From assembly GCA_963668435.2 (NCBI GenBank), contig CAXXSC010000006.1, forward strand, positions 124,001 through 188,000: a DNA stretch of 64,000 bases, written 5' to 3'. Shown here piece after piece: positions 8,199 to 17,429 of this stretch (positions are counted from its first letter, which is position 1; every line of letters begins with the position of its first letter). The position numbers and the translations under genes are program-made. The stretch comes from G963668435 sp963668435. Lineage in GTDB: Bacteria > Latescibacterota > Latescibacteria > Latescibacterales > Latescibacteraceae. The notes beneath the pieces were generated by a model. That model made no database searches. It was not told the DNA's origin and saw only the letters and a list, made by a program, of their open reading frames with translations.

Positions 8199-10357
8199 AT
8201 GAAAACTGCGCTTGCAGCCATCTTAATCTCGACACTTTCACTGACATATTACGATCATTGCCATGCCGCCGAAACACCGGAAGATGCTGCAGAAATTAAA
8301 GCAGTCTATGCCGCTGACGATTTTCGTTTCGACGGCCGGCCCGTGGAGGATTTCTGGCAGAACGCCGTTCCCGCCGCAGATTTTGTCCAGATGGAACTTC
8401 ATGAAGGCCGGCCCGAAAGCGAGCACACGGAAGTCCGTATCGCCTCGGACAGTGACAACATCTATGTGGCAGTACGCTGTTACGACAGCGAGCCGGAAAA
8501 GATAGTCCGGAACGAGATGCGCCGTGATGTCGATCTCGACAGCGATGACAATTTCATGATGGTGATCGACACATTCGGCAGCCTCAGGAACGGCTATTTT
8601 TTCACGGTCAACCCCAACGGTGCGCGCTACGACGGGATATTTTACGGCACAGAACTTCTCAACCCCGACTGGGACGGTGTCTGGGACGCCAAGGCCCGGG
8701 TGGATGAGGAGGGCTGGACCGCCGAGATTGTCATCCCGTTCAAGACACTTCGTTTTCCCCCCGCGCAGAAAAGCAGGCATGGCGTATCAATTTCAAACGT
8801 CTCATCCGCCGCAAGAGCGAGGAAAGTCTCTGGCAGAGCTGGCGTCGTCAGGATGGCATCTACCAGCTCTCGAAATCGGGCTGGCTCACCGGTCTTGACA
8901 GTATCTCGCGGAGCCGCGGGCTCGAACTGACCCCCTATGTTCTCGGCGGCACGGAACGGGAAGACAGCCCCGGTGAGGACGGCGAGTTCAAATACGGTCT
9001 CGATGCACGTTACCCTATCAGCACCGATCTCACGCTCGATATAACAACCCACACCGATTTCGCTCAGGTCGAGACCGACCAGGAACGTATCAACCTCACG
9101 AGATTCAGCCTTTTCTATCCCGAGAAGCGGGAGTTTTTCCTTGCCGGCTCGGAAACTTTCGATTTCGACAGCGGCTATTTCGAGAAAGTCTATCATTCAC
9201 GCAGGATCGGGATCAGCGAAGACCGGGGGCAGATACCTATCCTCGCAGGCGCCAACCTTTCGGGTCGTGCCGGACCCTACAGCCTCGGCCTGCTCAACAT
9301 CCAGACTGACAAGAGCGGCGAGGTCCCCTCGACAAATTACTCGGTGTTCCGTTTCAAGCGCGATGTCCTCAAGCGCTCGCGGATCGGTATGATCGCCACC
9401 AATCTCGATGATGGCGAGGGACACACGAACAGGGTTGTCGGTGCGGACATGTTCTACCAGACCGACAGCTTTTTCGGCGACCGTAATTTCGGCCTTCGCG
9501 CCGATCTCAGCCAGTCATTCACCGACGGCGACAGCGAAAAAGCGCTTTTCGGCCGCGTTTTCATCGATTATCCCAACGATCTCATCGACAGTTTCTGTGA
9601 AATGTACCATGTGGGCGAGAATTTCAATCCCGAAACCGGATTCGTGACCCGGACCGGCATACGGCGCATTCGCGGTAAGTTCCGCATGTACCCTCGCCCA
9701 AATATCCCGATGGTCAAACAGCTCATTTTCATGCCCCTGGGCTGGGACTATATCAGCGACATGGACGGCACCATGCTGGAGCGCACGATGACATTCTGGC
9801 CAATCGGAGTGATAACCTCGGGCAATGATATGATGATGTTCACGATCGACAGGGCCTACGACCGTGTGGACAGCCCGTTCGATATTTTCGACCGCGCGGT
9901 GATTGCGCCGGATATCTATGAATGGACCAGCTACGGTTTCCAGCTGGAGAGCAGCCCGGGCCGTCCGCTGTCGCTGACAGTCGATGCCAGCCGCGGCGGA
10001 TTTTACGGCGGCGACCGCGATATGCTCAATCCCTCGCTGACCTACAAGCTCAACCGCTATGCCGCTGTCTCCGGCGATATCCTCTACAACGCCATCGATC
10101 TCGACGATGAGCGTTTCATTACCCGCGAATACGGCGGCAGGCTATTCCTTAATCTCTCGACAAGGCTGACCTCGACAACGTTCCTTCAGTACAACAACGA
10201 GACCAGCGAGGTTAACATGAATTTCCGTCTCCATTTCATACCGCGCATGGGCAGCGATCTCTATCTTGTCTACAACCATCTCTGGGACGAATCGCGGGAC
10301 TATGCAACCCGATACCGCACAGCGATATTGAAACTGGATTACCTGGTAAGGCTGTGA
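8199..10357 (+). pseudogene. DUF5916 protein (CBM9-like plus outer-membrane barrel), frameshifted
   Basis: Two frames together give one DUF5916 protein of about 720 residues. Frame 1 (8199-about 8770) has a signal peptide, then a CBM9-like domain (AVYAADDFRFDGRPVEDFW, VRIASDSDNIYVAVRCYDS, NGYFFTVNPNGARYDG). It continues in another frame from about 8771 (QAWRINFKRLIRRKSEES, VETDQERINLTRFSLFYPEKREFF) to the stop at 10357. The break coincides with an AAAA run at 8769-8772; one more A would restore a single frame. The C-terminal two thirds has the alternating pattern of an outer-membrane beta barrel. GGGGTG lies just before the ATG at 8199. It may be a true frameshift, a sequence error or, less likely, programmed slippage. 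Family members are linked to glycan binding, but their role is poorly known. Confidence 0.8.
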
Positions 10358-10719
10358 AAAAGACAGAATACAGGATTGAGAAGAAAAGATTGAAAAGAAT
10401 GGAACACGGATTCTACGGATATAACGGATGGGCGCGGATTAAAAGAAAAGAATGGCCACGAAAAGGCACAAAATAATCACAAGGGAAAGACAAATATTCA
10501 CCGCAGAGGCGTAAAGACGCAGAGAAAAGATAGATTAAGGATTAAGAAAGAGAGAGGCAAACACCCGCAGGCTCTCATTTTTATCACTGATTTATCGGTG
10601 GGTGAGTTCTGTCTTTTCAATCATAGTTCATCATTTAATCATAGCAATCAGTGGTTCAGGACAAGTTTTTCTTTTACGCCTTCATGTCCCTTGAACTTTA
10701 AACCTGAAGTTTTTGAACT
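10358..10719. other. Intergenic region with dispersed short repeats
   Basis: I see no gene here. It carries a CACCGCAGAGGCG-type segment (10499-10530), whose reverse complement recurs at 12601-12633, a run with AACACGGATTCTACGGATAT (like 63278-63312), and an AATCATAGCAATCAGTGGTT segment at 10631-10654 (like 47160-47205 and 63200-63230). These look like old dispersed repeats. The two flanking genes are convergent; no clear terminator is visible. Confidence 0.5.
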
Positions 10720-12540
10720 TCATTTAACAAGCGTCATCTTCCGCGTTTCCGTATATGTTCCTGCGCTCAACTGGCAGAAATACACACCGCTGGAATATTT
10801 CGAGGCATCCCATTCGACATTATGCGAACCCGCGCTGAACCGCCCCTCGGCGAGTATGTCGCGACTTTTTCCCCGGCCGCATTGTAAACTGTCAGCGTGA
10901 TCTCCGATTCGGAATTCAGCGTAAACGGGATTGTGGTCATCGGGTTGAACGGATTGGGGTAGTTGGGGGAGAGAGTGATTGAGACGGGCACAGCAGTATT
11001 TTTGACGTCTGAGCCGCTCTTGCCCCAGCACGCCCTTGAATGAGTCGTGGGCCGTGAAATAGGTGTGGGGAACCGGCCAGCCTCCTCCATAAGGACGGGT
11101 CCCAAAAAATGAGGCCATGCCTTCGGCAGTATACAAGCCGTCATAGGCAGTGCCGCCGTCGAGAACGATGTTACCCCTGCTTCCCATCTCCCTGTTTCCT
11201 GGTGCAAGTGCATGATAGCCCAGGCCGGTACCGTCAGGCGCCATAAGCCCGAACGTGTATATCCATATGCCATACGAGGGGCATGTGCTGAACAGGTTCC
11301 GGTCGGCGCTGATATTGCTATGGATAGGGGTTCCGCTACGTAATCGTTGCATACCCAGGGTTTTTCCGCTGTTTCCTCGAAGTTTTTATCCAGCGTATAG
11401 TCGCCGTTGCCATTGGTCCAGCAGTAGAAGTTTGAGGTATCACCGTCGCGTATATAGGCGGCTGGATCGACCATTTGTTTCAAACAAGTTTTTGTACTGG
11501 TGAGAAATACATAGCCGTTTCGGTGATAGAGCGAATGTGGCCCGCCATTCATCTGGCCACCCTGAGAAAAATCATATGGTTGAACTCCACCATTCGCTGA
11601 TATCGATATCGACCACGGAAGCATCATCCATGTCGACGATATAAATATCCGCTTTGGGTTCATCGAGATAATACGAATTATCATCGGACGTGTAAAGGTA
11701 CTCGCCATCGGAGACAATGCCGCTTGATGTTCCCAGCGCTCCGGGCAGCACAAGACAACCATTATCAGCCCAATCGCTGACAATCTCAGAGCTCCCGCCG
11801 GCAACCCATTTGAGCTTGAGAATGGCGGATTCTGTCTGCTCCGGATTTTGTTCATACGTTGTTTTCGAGGCGCGCACGAAAAAGTGATCATGGCGGGCCG
11901 GATCGAGAGCAGTGAAATGCAGGTTATCGTTTTCGTTGTTCCAAAACTCCGATTGCGGCAGTGCGGAAAAATCAAGCAACGTTCCGTCGGACGGGTCATT
12001 TCCCAGTGTCCACCGCCGCTGGGCTTCATAGATTACAGGATGGGGCATAGGCAGGCCGCTCTCGTCTGTCTCCTGTATGTCAAATATTCCGCAGTATGGC
12101 ATGACCTCACTGGCCGCCAGCTGCCGCTCGTTCTTATTGTCATAGCCCCACAGATAATATGTATAATATCCTGCGGAAACGAAATTGCCGTCCTGATCCC
12201 TGCCGTCCCAGACAATCTCATGCCTTCCGACCTCGTAGCTCTCCATCGGCGAGTAATAGATGCAGGTGTCGATTTTATTGACCTGGTGCCAGCCGAGATA
12301 GCCATTGATCGTATAGCCGATTTCGTCAGCCATGTCTTTCGTGAACAGGCAGAAAATGATCCCGGCGGGTGTGCCGGTCACTGTCACGGGGATTTTGAGT
12401 TCTGCGCCGTCGAACTGATAGTCGACAAAACCGGGAGCATCGATACCGAGCAATGTCGGCTGAAACGGGTCGGCGGATACAAGCGCACTCAACAGCGTGA
12501 GCAAAAAAGCCAGATATATCGGGAAACTCCGGCACATCAT
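10720..12540 (-). pseudogene. Secreted protein with FlgD-like/T9SS sorting tail, several frameshifts
   Basis: The reading must switch frame four times to recover one protein of about 600 residues: near 11590, 11330 (CCCC), 11023 (GGGG) and 10870 (AAAAA run). Piece 1 (12540-11590) has a signal peptide (IYLAFLLTLLSALVSA) and WDGRDQDGNFVSAGYYTYYL, a FlgD-type Ig repeat. Middle pieces carry segments such as YDFSQGGQMNGGPHSLY and GNIVLDGGTAYDGLYTAEGM. The C-terminus has SPNYPNPFNPMTTIPF and NVEWDASKYSSGVYFCQL, the hallmark of type A sorting/FlgD modules, and ends KMTLVK. It is either a decaying gene or a stretch of poor sequence, since three of the four shifts are at homopolymers. Its role is unknown; the tail implies surface export. 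Confidence 0.75.
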
Positions 12541-12595
12541 CGTCCTCCTTAAAAATGAACTGCCGCAACAGAGCTGCGAGTGTTCATTCTTTGAT

Positions 12596-12633
12596 CCATT
12601 TTTCCTCAGCGTCTTTGCGCCTCTGCGGTGAAT
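12596..12633. repeat. Short dispersed repeat (GCGTCTTTGCGCCTCTGCGG type)
   Basis: This is the inverse of the segment at 10499-10530; weaker relatives lie at 37079-37105 and 51898-51935. It follows the end of the DUF1080-side gap and codes for nothing convincing. Such phrases are common in genomes of uncultured bacteria; their function is unknown. Confidence 0.4.
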
Positions 12634-12851
12634 CTTTTATCTTTTCCATTGCATGAAAACAATGTATATACTCAAATATAGCCTGTCCTTTACACATGTC
12701 AATCGATATCTGCTCATACTCCGGGGACGCCGCCGCCGATACGCTGTCTGCCGCAGTATCAGGCTTGTATGAAAGGGCTGGATTTCCTCGCATATTTGTA
12801 TTACTTTAGTAATCTGGTAAAAAATACTAACAATAGTGAAAGGAGCATTTC

Positions 12852-13505
12852 ATGAAACGCGTATCTCTTCTTGCGCTCGCAGTGGTTATCGCCCTCTCGG
12901 CCATGGCCTGCAACAAGGCTTCCGATGGCTACACGGTCATTTTTGACGGCAAAACGCTCGACGGCTGGCGTCAGTTCTCCGAGTACATCGGTGACGACGG
13001 TAAGTGGACTGTCGAGGAAGGTGCCATGACCGGCCGTCAGAACCCCATCGGCACCGGGGCCTATCTCTGCACCGAGAAGTCATATGGCGATTTCGATGTC
13101 ACCTGTGAGGTCAAGGTCGACTACCCGCTCGATACGGGCCTGTTCCTCCGCTCGCAGGGCGATATCCTTTCCTATCAGGTGACTCTTGACGACCGTCCCG
13201 AGGGTGAGTACGGCGCGATTTACAGCCCCGGCGGCGGCGGCTTCCTCAAGCACAATGAGGAAGGCATCAAGCTCTGGAAAAAGAACGAGTGGAACAAGGT
13301 CCGCTGTATCATCGAGGGCCAGCCCGCCCATATCCAGGTATGGATCAATGACACAAAGACCATGGATTTCACCGACACCAAGAAGGAAGACGGCACGTTC
13401 CGCGTTCCCGAGAGCGGCGTCATTGTCCTGCAGGTCCATCCGGGCGACAACACTCCCGAGGGCAATTCGGTCAAGTTCAGGAATTTCAAGATCAAAGAAC
13501 TATAG
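12852..13505 (+). CDS. DUF1080 (3-keto-disaccharide hydrolase-like) lipoprotein
   Basis: 217 residues. The leader MKRVSLLALAVVIALSAMAC is a lipoprotein signal ending in Cys. The mature part begins with the DUF1080 signature (VIFDGKTLDGWRQ), then WTVEEGAMTG, FDVTCEVKVDYPLDTGLFLRS and a GAIYSPGG loop, ending VKFRNFKIKEL; this is a complete single-domain member. DUF1080 is a concanavalin-like jelly roll seen in hydrolases of 3-keto-glycosides and in many sugar-binding exported proteins. AAAGGAG lies 7 bases before the ATG. It stands alone. Enzyme activity rather than binding cannot be decided from sequence. Confidence 0.88.
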   Translation: MKRVSLLALAVVIALSAMACNKASDGYTVIFDGKTLDGWRQFSEYIGDDGKWTVEEGAMTGRQNPIGTGAYLCTEKSYGDFDVTCEVKVDYPLDTGLFLRSQGDILSYQVTLDDRPEGEYGAIYSPGGGGFLKHNEEGIKLWKKNEWNKVRCIIEGQPAHIQVWINDTKTMDFTDTKKEDGTFRVPESGVIVLQVHPGDNTPEGNSVKFRNFKIKEL

Positions 13506-13899
13506 CGCATAGCTGAAACACAGCATAGAAAGTATGCGGTGACACCTGGCATTCCCCAGGTTTCCCCGCCCCCTTCCAGGGAAGGGTCAGGCGACCCTTT
13601 TGTATCCGGCATCTCACGATGCCGGATGCTCAAAGTGCTTCGCGACTTTGAGCTGGAACACAAGAGAAACGAAACATCGTAGCTGTTTTGGCAATTTCAC
13701 AGGAACTGGACAGAAGTCGCACACCATCCTGTCTGTGAACGGAGTATACTTATACAAGAGACTGAAAGGGGTCAGGCGATCCCTTTCCGGAGAGGGGTTT
13801 GGGGAGAACAGTGCAATGTTTCCGGGAGTTTTCAACCGGGCAACGTTGGTTCTCCCCAATGACACCAGTAGAATTCAGTAATCCAAGGGGCATTTCACC
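13506..13899. repeat. Intergenic region with hairpin-mosaic repeats, copies d and e
   Basis: No gene is supported. It holds an inverted copy with H1 GGGTC/GACCC at 13584-13597 and a CCGGCATC/GATGCCGG palindrome at 13606-13625, a CTCAAAG/CTTTGAG hairpin at 13628-13651, and a second direct copy starting with GGGGTC/GATCCC (one G.T pair) at 13768-13783 followed by the box CCGGAGAGGGGTTTGGGG. The 13606-13625 palindrome recurs at 37132-37150. Confidence 0.65.
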
Positions 13900-14658
13900 A
13901 TGAAAATCGATCTTAGCGGCATGAACATACTTGTCACTGGCGCAAGCAGCGGTATCGGCGCGGCGATCACTCGCGGACTCGGTTCTGCCGGCGCCACTGT
14001 CGCGGTTCACTGCAACCGCAATCTCAAGAACGCCGAAACGCTGGCCGCGGAAATCGGCAACGGTTCCGAACCGTTCCAGGCCGATCTCGCCCAGCCCGAG
14101 GAATGTTTCCGGCTTTTCGTCGATGTACTCGCTAAATACGAGACCATCGATGTCCTTATCAACAATGCCGGGATCATCATCAATTCGCCCCTTGACGAGG
14201 CGCCCGAGGACTGGCTTGACAGCTGGAACACAACCATCGGTGTCAACCTCACGGCGGCGGGCATTCTCACACGTGCCGCGGTCAACCATTTCGTCGACCG
14301 CAAGGGCGGACGGATCATCAATATCGCCTCGCGCGCGGCATTCAGGGGCGACACACCTGATTACCTCTCCTATGCGGCATCGAAAGGCGGCATGGTGGCC
14401 ATGAGCCGTTCGATCGCCCGTGCCTATGGCAAGGATAACGTCAAGAGTTTCGTGATTGCGCCCGGATTCGTCAAAACCGGCATGGCACGTCAGTTCGTCG
14501 AGCAGTACGGCGAGGACCTGGTGCTGAACGATCTCGCGCTCAACACACTGACAGAGCCGCAGGACGTTGCACCGACCGTGGTATTCCTCGCCAGCGGCCT
14601 TATGGACCACGCCACAGGCTGTACCATCGATATTAACGCCGGAAGTTATGTCCGATAA
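13900..14658 (+). CDS. SDR family NAD(P)-dependent oxidoreductase
   Basis: A 252-residue classical short-chain dehydrogenase. It has the cofactor motif TGASSGIG (residues 12-19), the structural NNAG (about 87-90), a catalytic Ser in NIASRAAF, and YLSYAASKGG with the YxxxK pair (Tyr about 153, Lys 157). The C-terminal GCTIDINAGSYVR resembles the FabG-like end. An Arg in the HCNRN segment after beta-2 hints at NADP(H). The start is the ATG at 13900 preceded by AAGGGG. The substrate is unknown; it may be a 3-oxoacyl reductase or a sugar dehydrogenase. The following lipoprotein gene begins 20 bases downstream, so they likely form an operon. Confidence 0.88.
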   Translation: MKIDLSGMNILVTGASSGIGAAITRGLGSAGATVAVHCNRNLKNAETLAAEIGNGSEPFQADLAQPEECFRLFVDVLAKYETIDVLINNAGIIINSPLDEAPEDWLDSWNTTIGVNLTAAGILTRAAVNHFVDRKGGRIINIASRAAFRGDTPDYLSYAASKGGMVAMSRSIARAYGKDNVKSFVIAPGFVKTGMARQFVEQYGEDLVLNDLALNTLTEPQDVAPTVVFLASGLMDHATGCTIDINAGSYVR

Positions 14659-14678
14659 CTGTTGACCGGGAGACTTGT

Positions 14679-15500
14679 ATGAGAGCCGGAATAAAAAGTG
14701 TCTGTAAACTGTGTCAGCGTGTCGTCATGCTGCTGCTCGTTGCAGCCATCGCCCTTCTGTCAGGCGGCTGTTTCACATACGTTGAGGAAATCTGGCTCGA
14801 TAACGATCTTTCCGGGACAATATCGATCGATCTCGCAATCGGCGAGCTGTACATCAAGTACGCCACCGAGGTCGGGCTCGACGAGGGTGTGTTCAATGCC
14901 GAGGGGCTGAAACAGATCGCGGCGGGTATCGAGGGTGTCGAGCTTATCAATGCCGATGTCTATTCCGCCGAGGACAACAGGACAATCAAGTTGTCGCTCA
15001 AGTTTGACGATATCGAGGCCCTCGACCGTATCTATTCGGCGATCAAGGGTGTCGATTTCATCGGCGGCGTTACTCTCGAGGATGCTCTCGGGGGACGGCA
15101 TAAATTTATCCGCAAGGTATCGCTCGCCGATCCGAGGATAACATCGATCGCAGGATTCGACGAGAAGCTCAAGACCCGCAAATGGATCACGAAAGTCCAT
15201 TTCCCGCGACAGATCAACGAGACGAACGCGCCGGAAACCAACATCGATCAGCGTACACGGCAGGTTGTCGCATGGGGCTACCCCATCGTCAACCTCACCG
15301 GCGGCGAACGGGTCATGGAGGCCACTTTCGCGAAATCTGGTGGTATCAGACCGCTTCCGATGCTCGTGGCTGTCGCCGTCTTTGCCGCTGTCATAGCGTT
15401 GATGTATAAGGTGGTTATGCCGAAAAAGCGACACGTTTCGCTCGATGAGGTCGGGGAACCCGAAACAGCGAATAGTGACAGCACAGAGGAAACTGAATAA
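14679..15500 (+). CDS. Hypothetical lipoprotein with C-terminal membrane anchor
   Basis: 273 residues. The N-terminus has a basic region, a hydrophobic stretch (VVMLLLVAAIALLSGGC) and a lipobox LSGGC. The body (TISIDLAIGELYIKYATEVGLDEGVF...) is mostly alternating beta and alpha and resembles LppM/DUF3153-type proteins. A transmembrane helix at about residues 226-248 (LPMLVAVAVFAAVIALMYKVV) is followed by an acidic cytoplasmic tail. I do not recognise the family with certainty. It lies 20 bases behind the SDR gene and ends before a clear terminator. Confidence 0.75.
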   Translation: MRAGIKSVCKLCQRVVMLLLVAAIALLSGGCFTYVEEIWLDNDLSGTISIDLAIGELYIKYATEVGLDEGVFNAEGLKQIAAGIEGVELINADVYSAEDNRTIKLSLKFDDIEALDRIYSAIKGVDFIGGVTLEDALGGRHKFIRKVSLADPRITSIAGFDEKLKTRKWITKVHFPRQINETNAPETNIDQRTRQVVAWGYPIVNLTGGERVMEATFAKSGGIRPLPMLVAVAVFAAVIALMYKVVMPKKRHVSLDEVGEPETANSDSTEETE

Positions 15501-15536
15501 GACCTTTGCAATCAATTTCCGGACTCAGATATAAAT

Positions 15537-15571
15537 AAAGGCAGAACCTGTTCGGGGTTCTGCCTTTTTCG
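15537..15571. terminator. Rho-independent terminator
   Basis: A perfect stem AGGCAGAACC/GGTTCTGCCT around TGTTCGG is followed by TTTTTC on the plus strand. It ends the SDR-lipoprotein unit. An A-run on the other side means it could also serve the convergent minus-strand gene ending at 15593. Confidence 0.85.
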
Positions 15572-15592
15572 TAAACGTCCACATCAATTTAT

Positions 15593-16267
15593 TTACACCC
15601 GGTCTTTAAGCCATGCGATTGCCTCTTCCTGCCTGAAATCGGCGACTCCCCTGACCGGTATTTCCAGCGATTCCGCAGCAAGGCGTTTTTTCAGTTCGCG
15701 GATGAAAACACCCTCGCCGGGCTGGTGGCCGCCTTTTTCGTACCAGGTCTCATCCACACCACAGGCCGGACTGCCCTCCTTGCCCATGAACGCGACAATC
15801 CTGAATCCCTGAAAGCGATACTCGCGGGCGGTGAACACGATATCGTCGAGCATACGGACAATACGGGCCATGCCGTTGGGATGCTCGAGGCCGGGACGGA
15901 CATCGAAACGTCCGAGGCCGAGGCAATACAATTCGGGACAGGGCATCTGGACAATGCCGATCTTTTCCTGCTGGAGGTAGTCGAGAATGGGGTCGAACAT
16001 GGCGGGGAAATCGGCCACATCGACATAGCGTGAATTCTGGTTCAGCATACAGTGGGAAAGGAATATCACTTTTTTAGAGCGGCCGTCGCCTTTCCACTCG
16101 CGTTTGTTCTTCGGAAGCCCGTGGAAGCCATTGAAAGGGATTGCATAATCAGGGGCGGGGATTTCCTGCTCCACCGCTACAGCATCGCCCGCGATTACCG
16201 CCGCTGCTGCCGCCGCTGTCGTTGTCAACATAGTACGCCGCTTGATAGTCATACCTGTCGCATCCAT
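15593..16267 (-). CDS. TudS-related putative desulfidase, exported
   Basis: A Tat-like leader (IKRRTMLTTTAAAAAAVIAG) precedes a domain with VIFLSHCMLNQNSRY, QMPCPELYCLGLGR and GKEGSPACGVDETWY. The Cys residues in HC, PCPE and ACG match the CD3072/TudS group related to DUF523, in which three Cys hold a [4Fe-4S] cluster used to remove sulfur (TudS desulfurates thiouracil). An exported member is unusual. The start is the ATG at 16267 with AGGAGG 11 bases upstream; an upstream GTG at 16279 lies too close to that site. It ends just past a shared terminator. Confidence 0.72.
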   Translation of the reverse strand: MDATGMTIKRRTMLTTTAAAAAAVIAGDAVAVEQEIPAPDYAIPFNGFHGLPKNKREWKGDGRSKKVIFLSHCMLNQNSRYVDVADFPAMFDPILDYLQQEKIGIVQMPCPELYCLGLGRFDVRPGLEHPNGMARIVRMLDDIVFTAREYRFQGFRIVAFMGKEGSPACGVDETWYEKGGHQPGEGVFIRELKKRLAAESLEIPVRGVADFRQEEAIAWLKDRV

Positions 16268-16515
16268 ACCGCCGCTCACCTCCTGTGCTATGAACGTGCT
16301 ATATTCCGGATCAGTTCTATGTATGTAACGCTTAATTCAACTTCATGTCTCCGTTGATAATCGGCAGAATTCCCCGATGCTTGTGTCGGGGTAGTTCATT
16401 CAAGCATGGCCTATTTCACCATATCTGCGACAGTGAAGATTAATAAACAATCCCAGAGCAGCTCTCCGAGGAATTCTCTTGATCAAAATGCCTTTTCAGG
16501 GATTCTCTGTATGTT

Positions 16516-17352
16516 CTACGTAATAGTGAAAAAAGCCTCCAGATCAACCGCCTGCAACTGCCCTTCTTCTTTCCCGGGCACTATCCGAAACTCAAATACG
16601 ACCTGACGGTCTGTCAGCTTTCTTTTGTCGACATTATGGGGAAGCTGTGAACTATGAAAATATATTGTCCGGTACGGCGAACTCTCTTCACGGGAATCGG
16701 TACGCCAGAGATCACCTTCAAAAGTCCTGAGATACCGTAGCCAGCCATACCCTTTTGTTTCATCATACGCATAACAGACACCCCTGGCATACGAGTTGAC
16801 TGCGGCCCAGTGATTGCCGGACTGAATGTGCTTGACCGGAAGCAGGTTAGGGATCAAATATCCCGACATAAACAGGTCGGCTTCTCTGCGAAGGTCGCCG
16901 GAAACATTATCAAACGCGATGATTTCAACGCGGCAGCCTCGATTTTGAAGAGCCCGTACAACCTGCACAAAATCGCCGTCCCCCGTTGCGATTATCACAC
17001 GGTCCATGTTTTGCGACTGCAGCAGGGCATCGACCGCAAGATCCAGATCAACGTTCGCCTTTCCAAAACGCCTACCGGTATCGTCACTATACCATTTGAC
17101 ATCTTTTTGTATAACTTTATAGCCGACATCGCGCAATGCGGCGTGAAAACGTTTCTGGCCGTTTTTATAGTCCAGGTCGGTATCGGCCCGCTCAGCATCG
17201 TAACTGACATATGCATTCAGGCGAATGGGCTCCGCTGATCCACGGCACGAGAATTCACGAAGCACATCGTATCGCATGCCGAATCCGCCATTCATTGCCA
17301 GATTTGCAACATCGATATAAACACCGACTTTCAGTTGGGATGATCCTTGCAT
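16516..17352 (-). CDS. NYN domain RNase-like protein with cold-shock-like C-terminus
   Basis: 278 residues. Residues about 8-160 form a NYN (LabA/DUF88, PIN-like) domain: VYIDVANLAM, a YVSYDAERAD strand and RVIIATGDGDFVQVVRALQN with the acidic metal-binding residues. Residues about 190-270 resemble a cold-shock/S1-like fold: ARGVCYAYDETKGYGWLRYL, TIYFHSSQLPH and a final VVFEFRIVPGKEEGQLQAVDL, the order of a CSD ('KGYGF', 'FFHSS', 'V.FE...QA..V'). This suggests an RNA-targeted nuclease or RNA-binding regulator. The ATG at 17352 has a GGAG 11 bases upstream. It is a lone gene between two noncoding gaps. Confidence 0.85.
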   Translation of the reverse strand: MQGSSQLKVGVYIDVANLAMNGGFGMRYDVLREFSCRGSAEPIRLNAYVSYDAERADTDLDYKNGQKRFHAALRDVGYKVIQKDVKWYSDDTGRRFGKANVDLDLAVDALLQSQNMDRVIIATGDGDFVQVVRALQNRGCRVEIIAFDNVSGDLRREADLFMSGYLIPNLLPVKHIQSGNHWAAVNSYARGVCYAYDETKGYGWLRYLRTFEGDLWRTDSREESSPYRTIYFHSSQLPHNVDKRKLTDRQVVFEFRIVPGKEEGQLQAVDLEAFFTIT

Positions 17353-17429
17353 AATAATAAAACTCCACTATAACGTATTTTCAAAAAGCGGTCATGTTCC
17401 GCCAACACCTTACCTCACAATGAGATGCA

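Noticed and set aside
10458..10590. Possible rRNA-like or mobile-element end in the A-rich stretch
   Set aside because: Only a dispersed short repeat is visible; no terminal repeats or target duplication.
12584..12793. A 69-codon minus-strand frame
   Set aside because: Its end is made of a dispersed repeat (DSPQRRKDAEEK) and it has no ribosome site.
16361..16395. CCCCGA/TCGGGG stem as a terminator
   Set aside because: No T-run follows on either strand and the gap lies upstream of one minus-strand gene and downstream of another without need.
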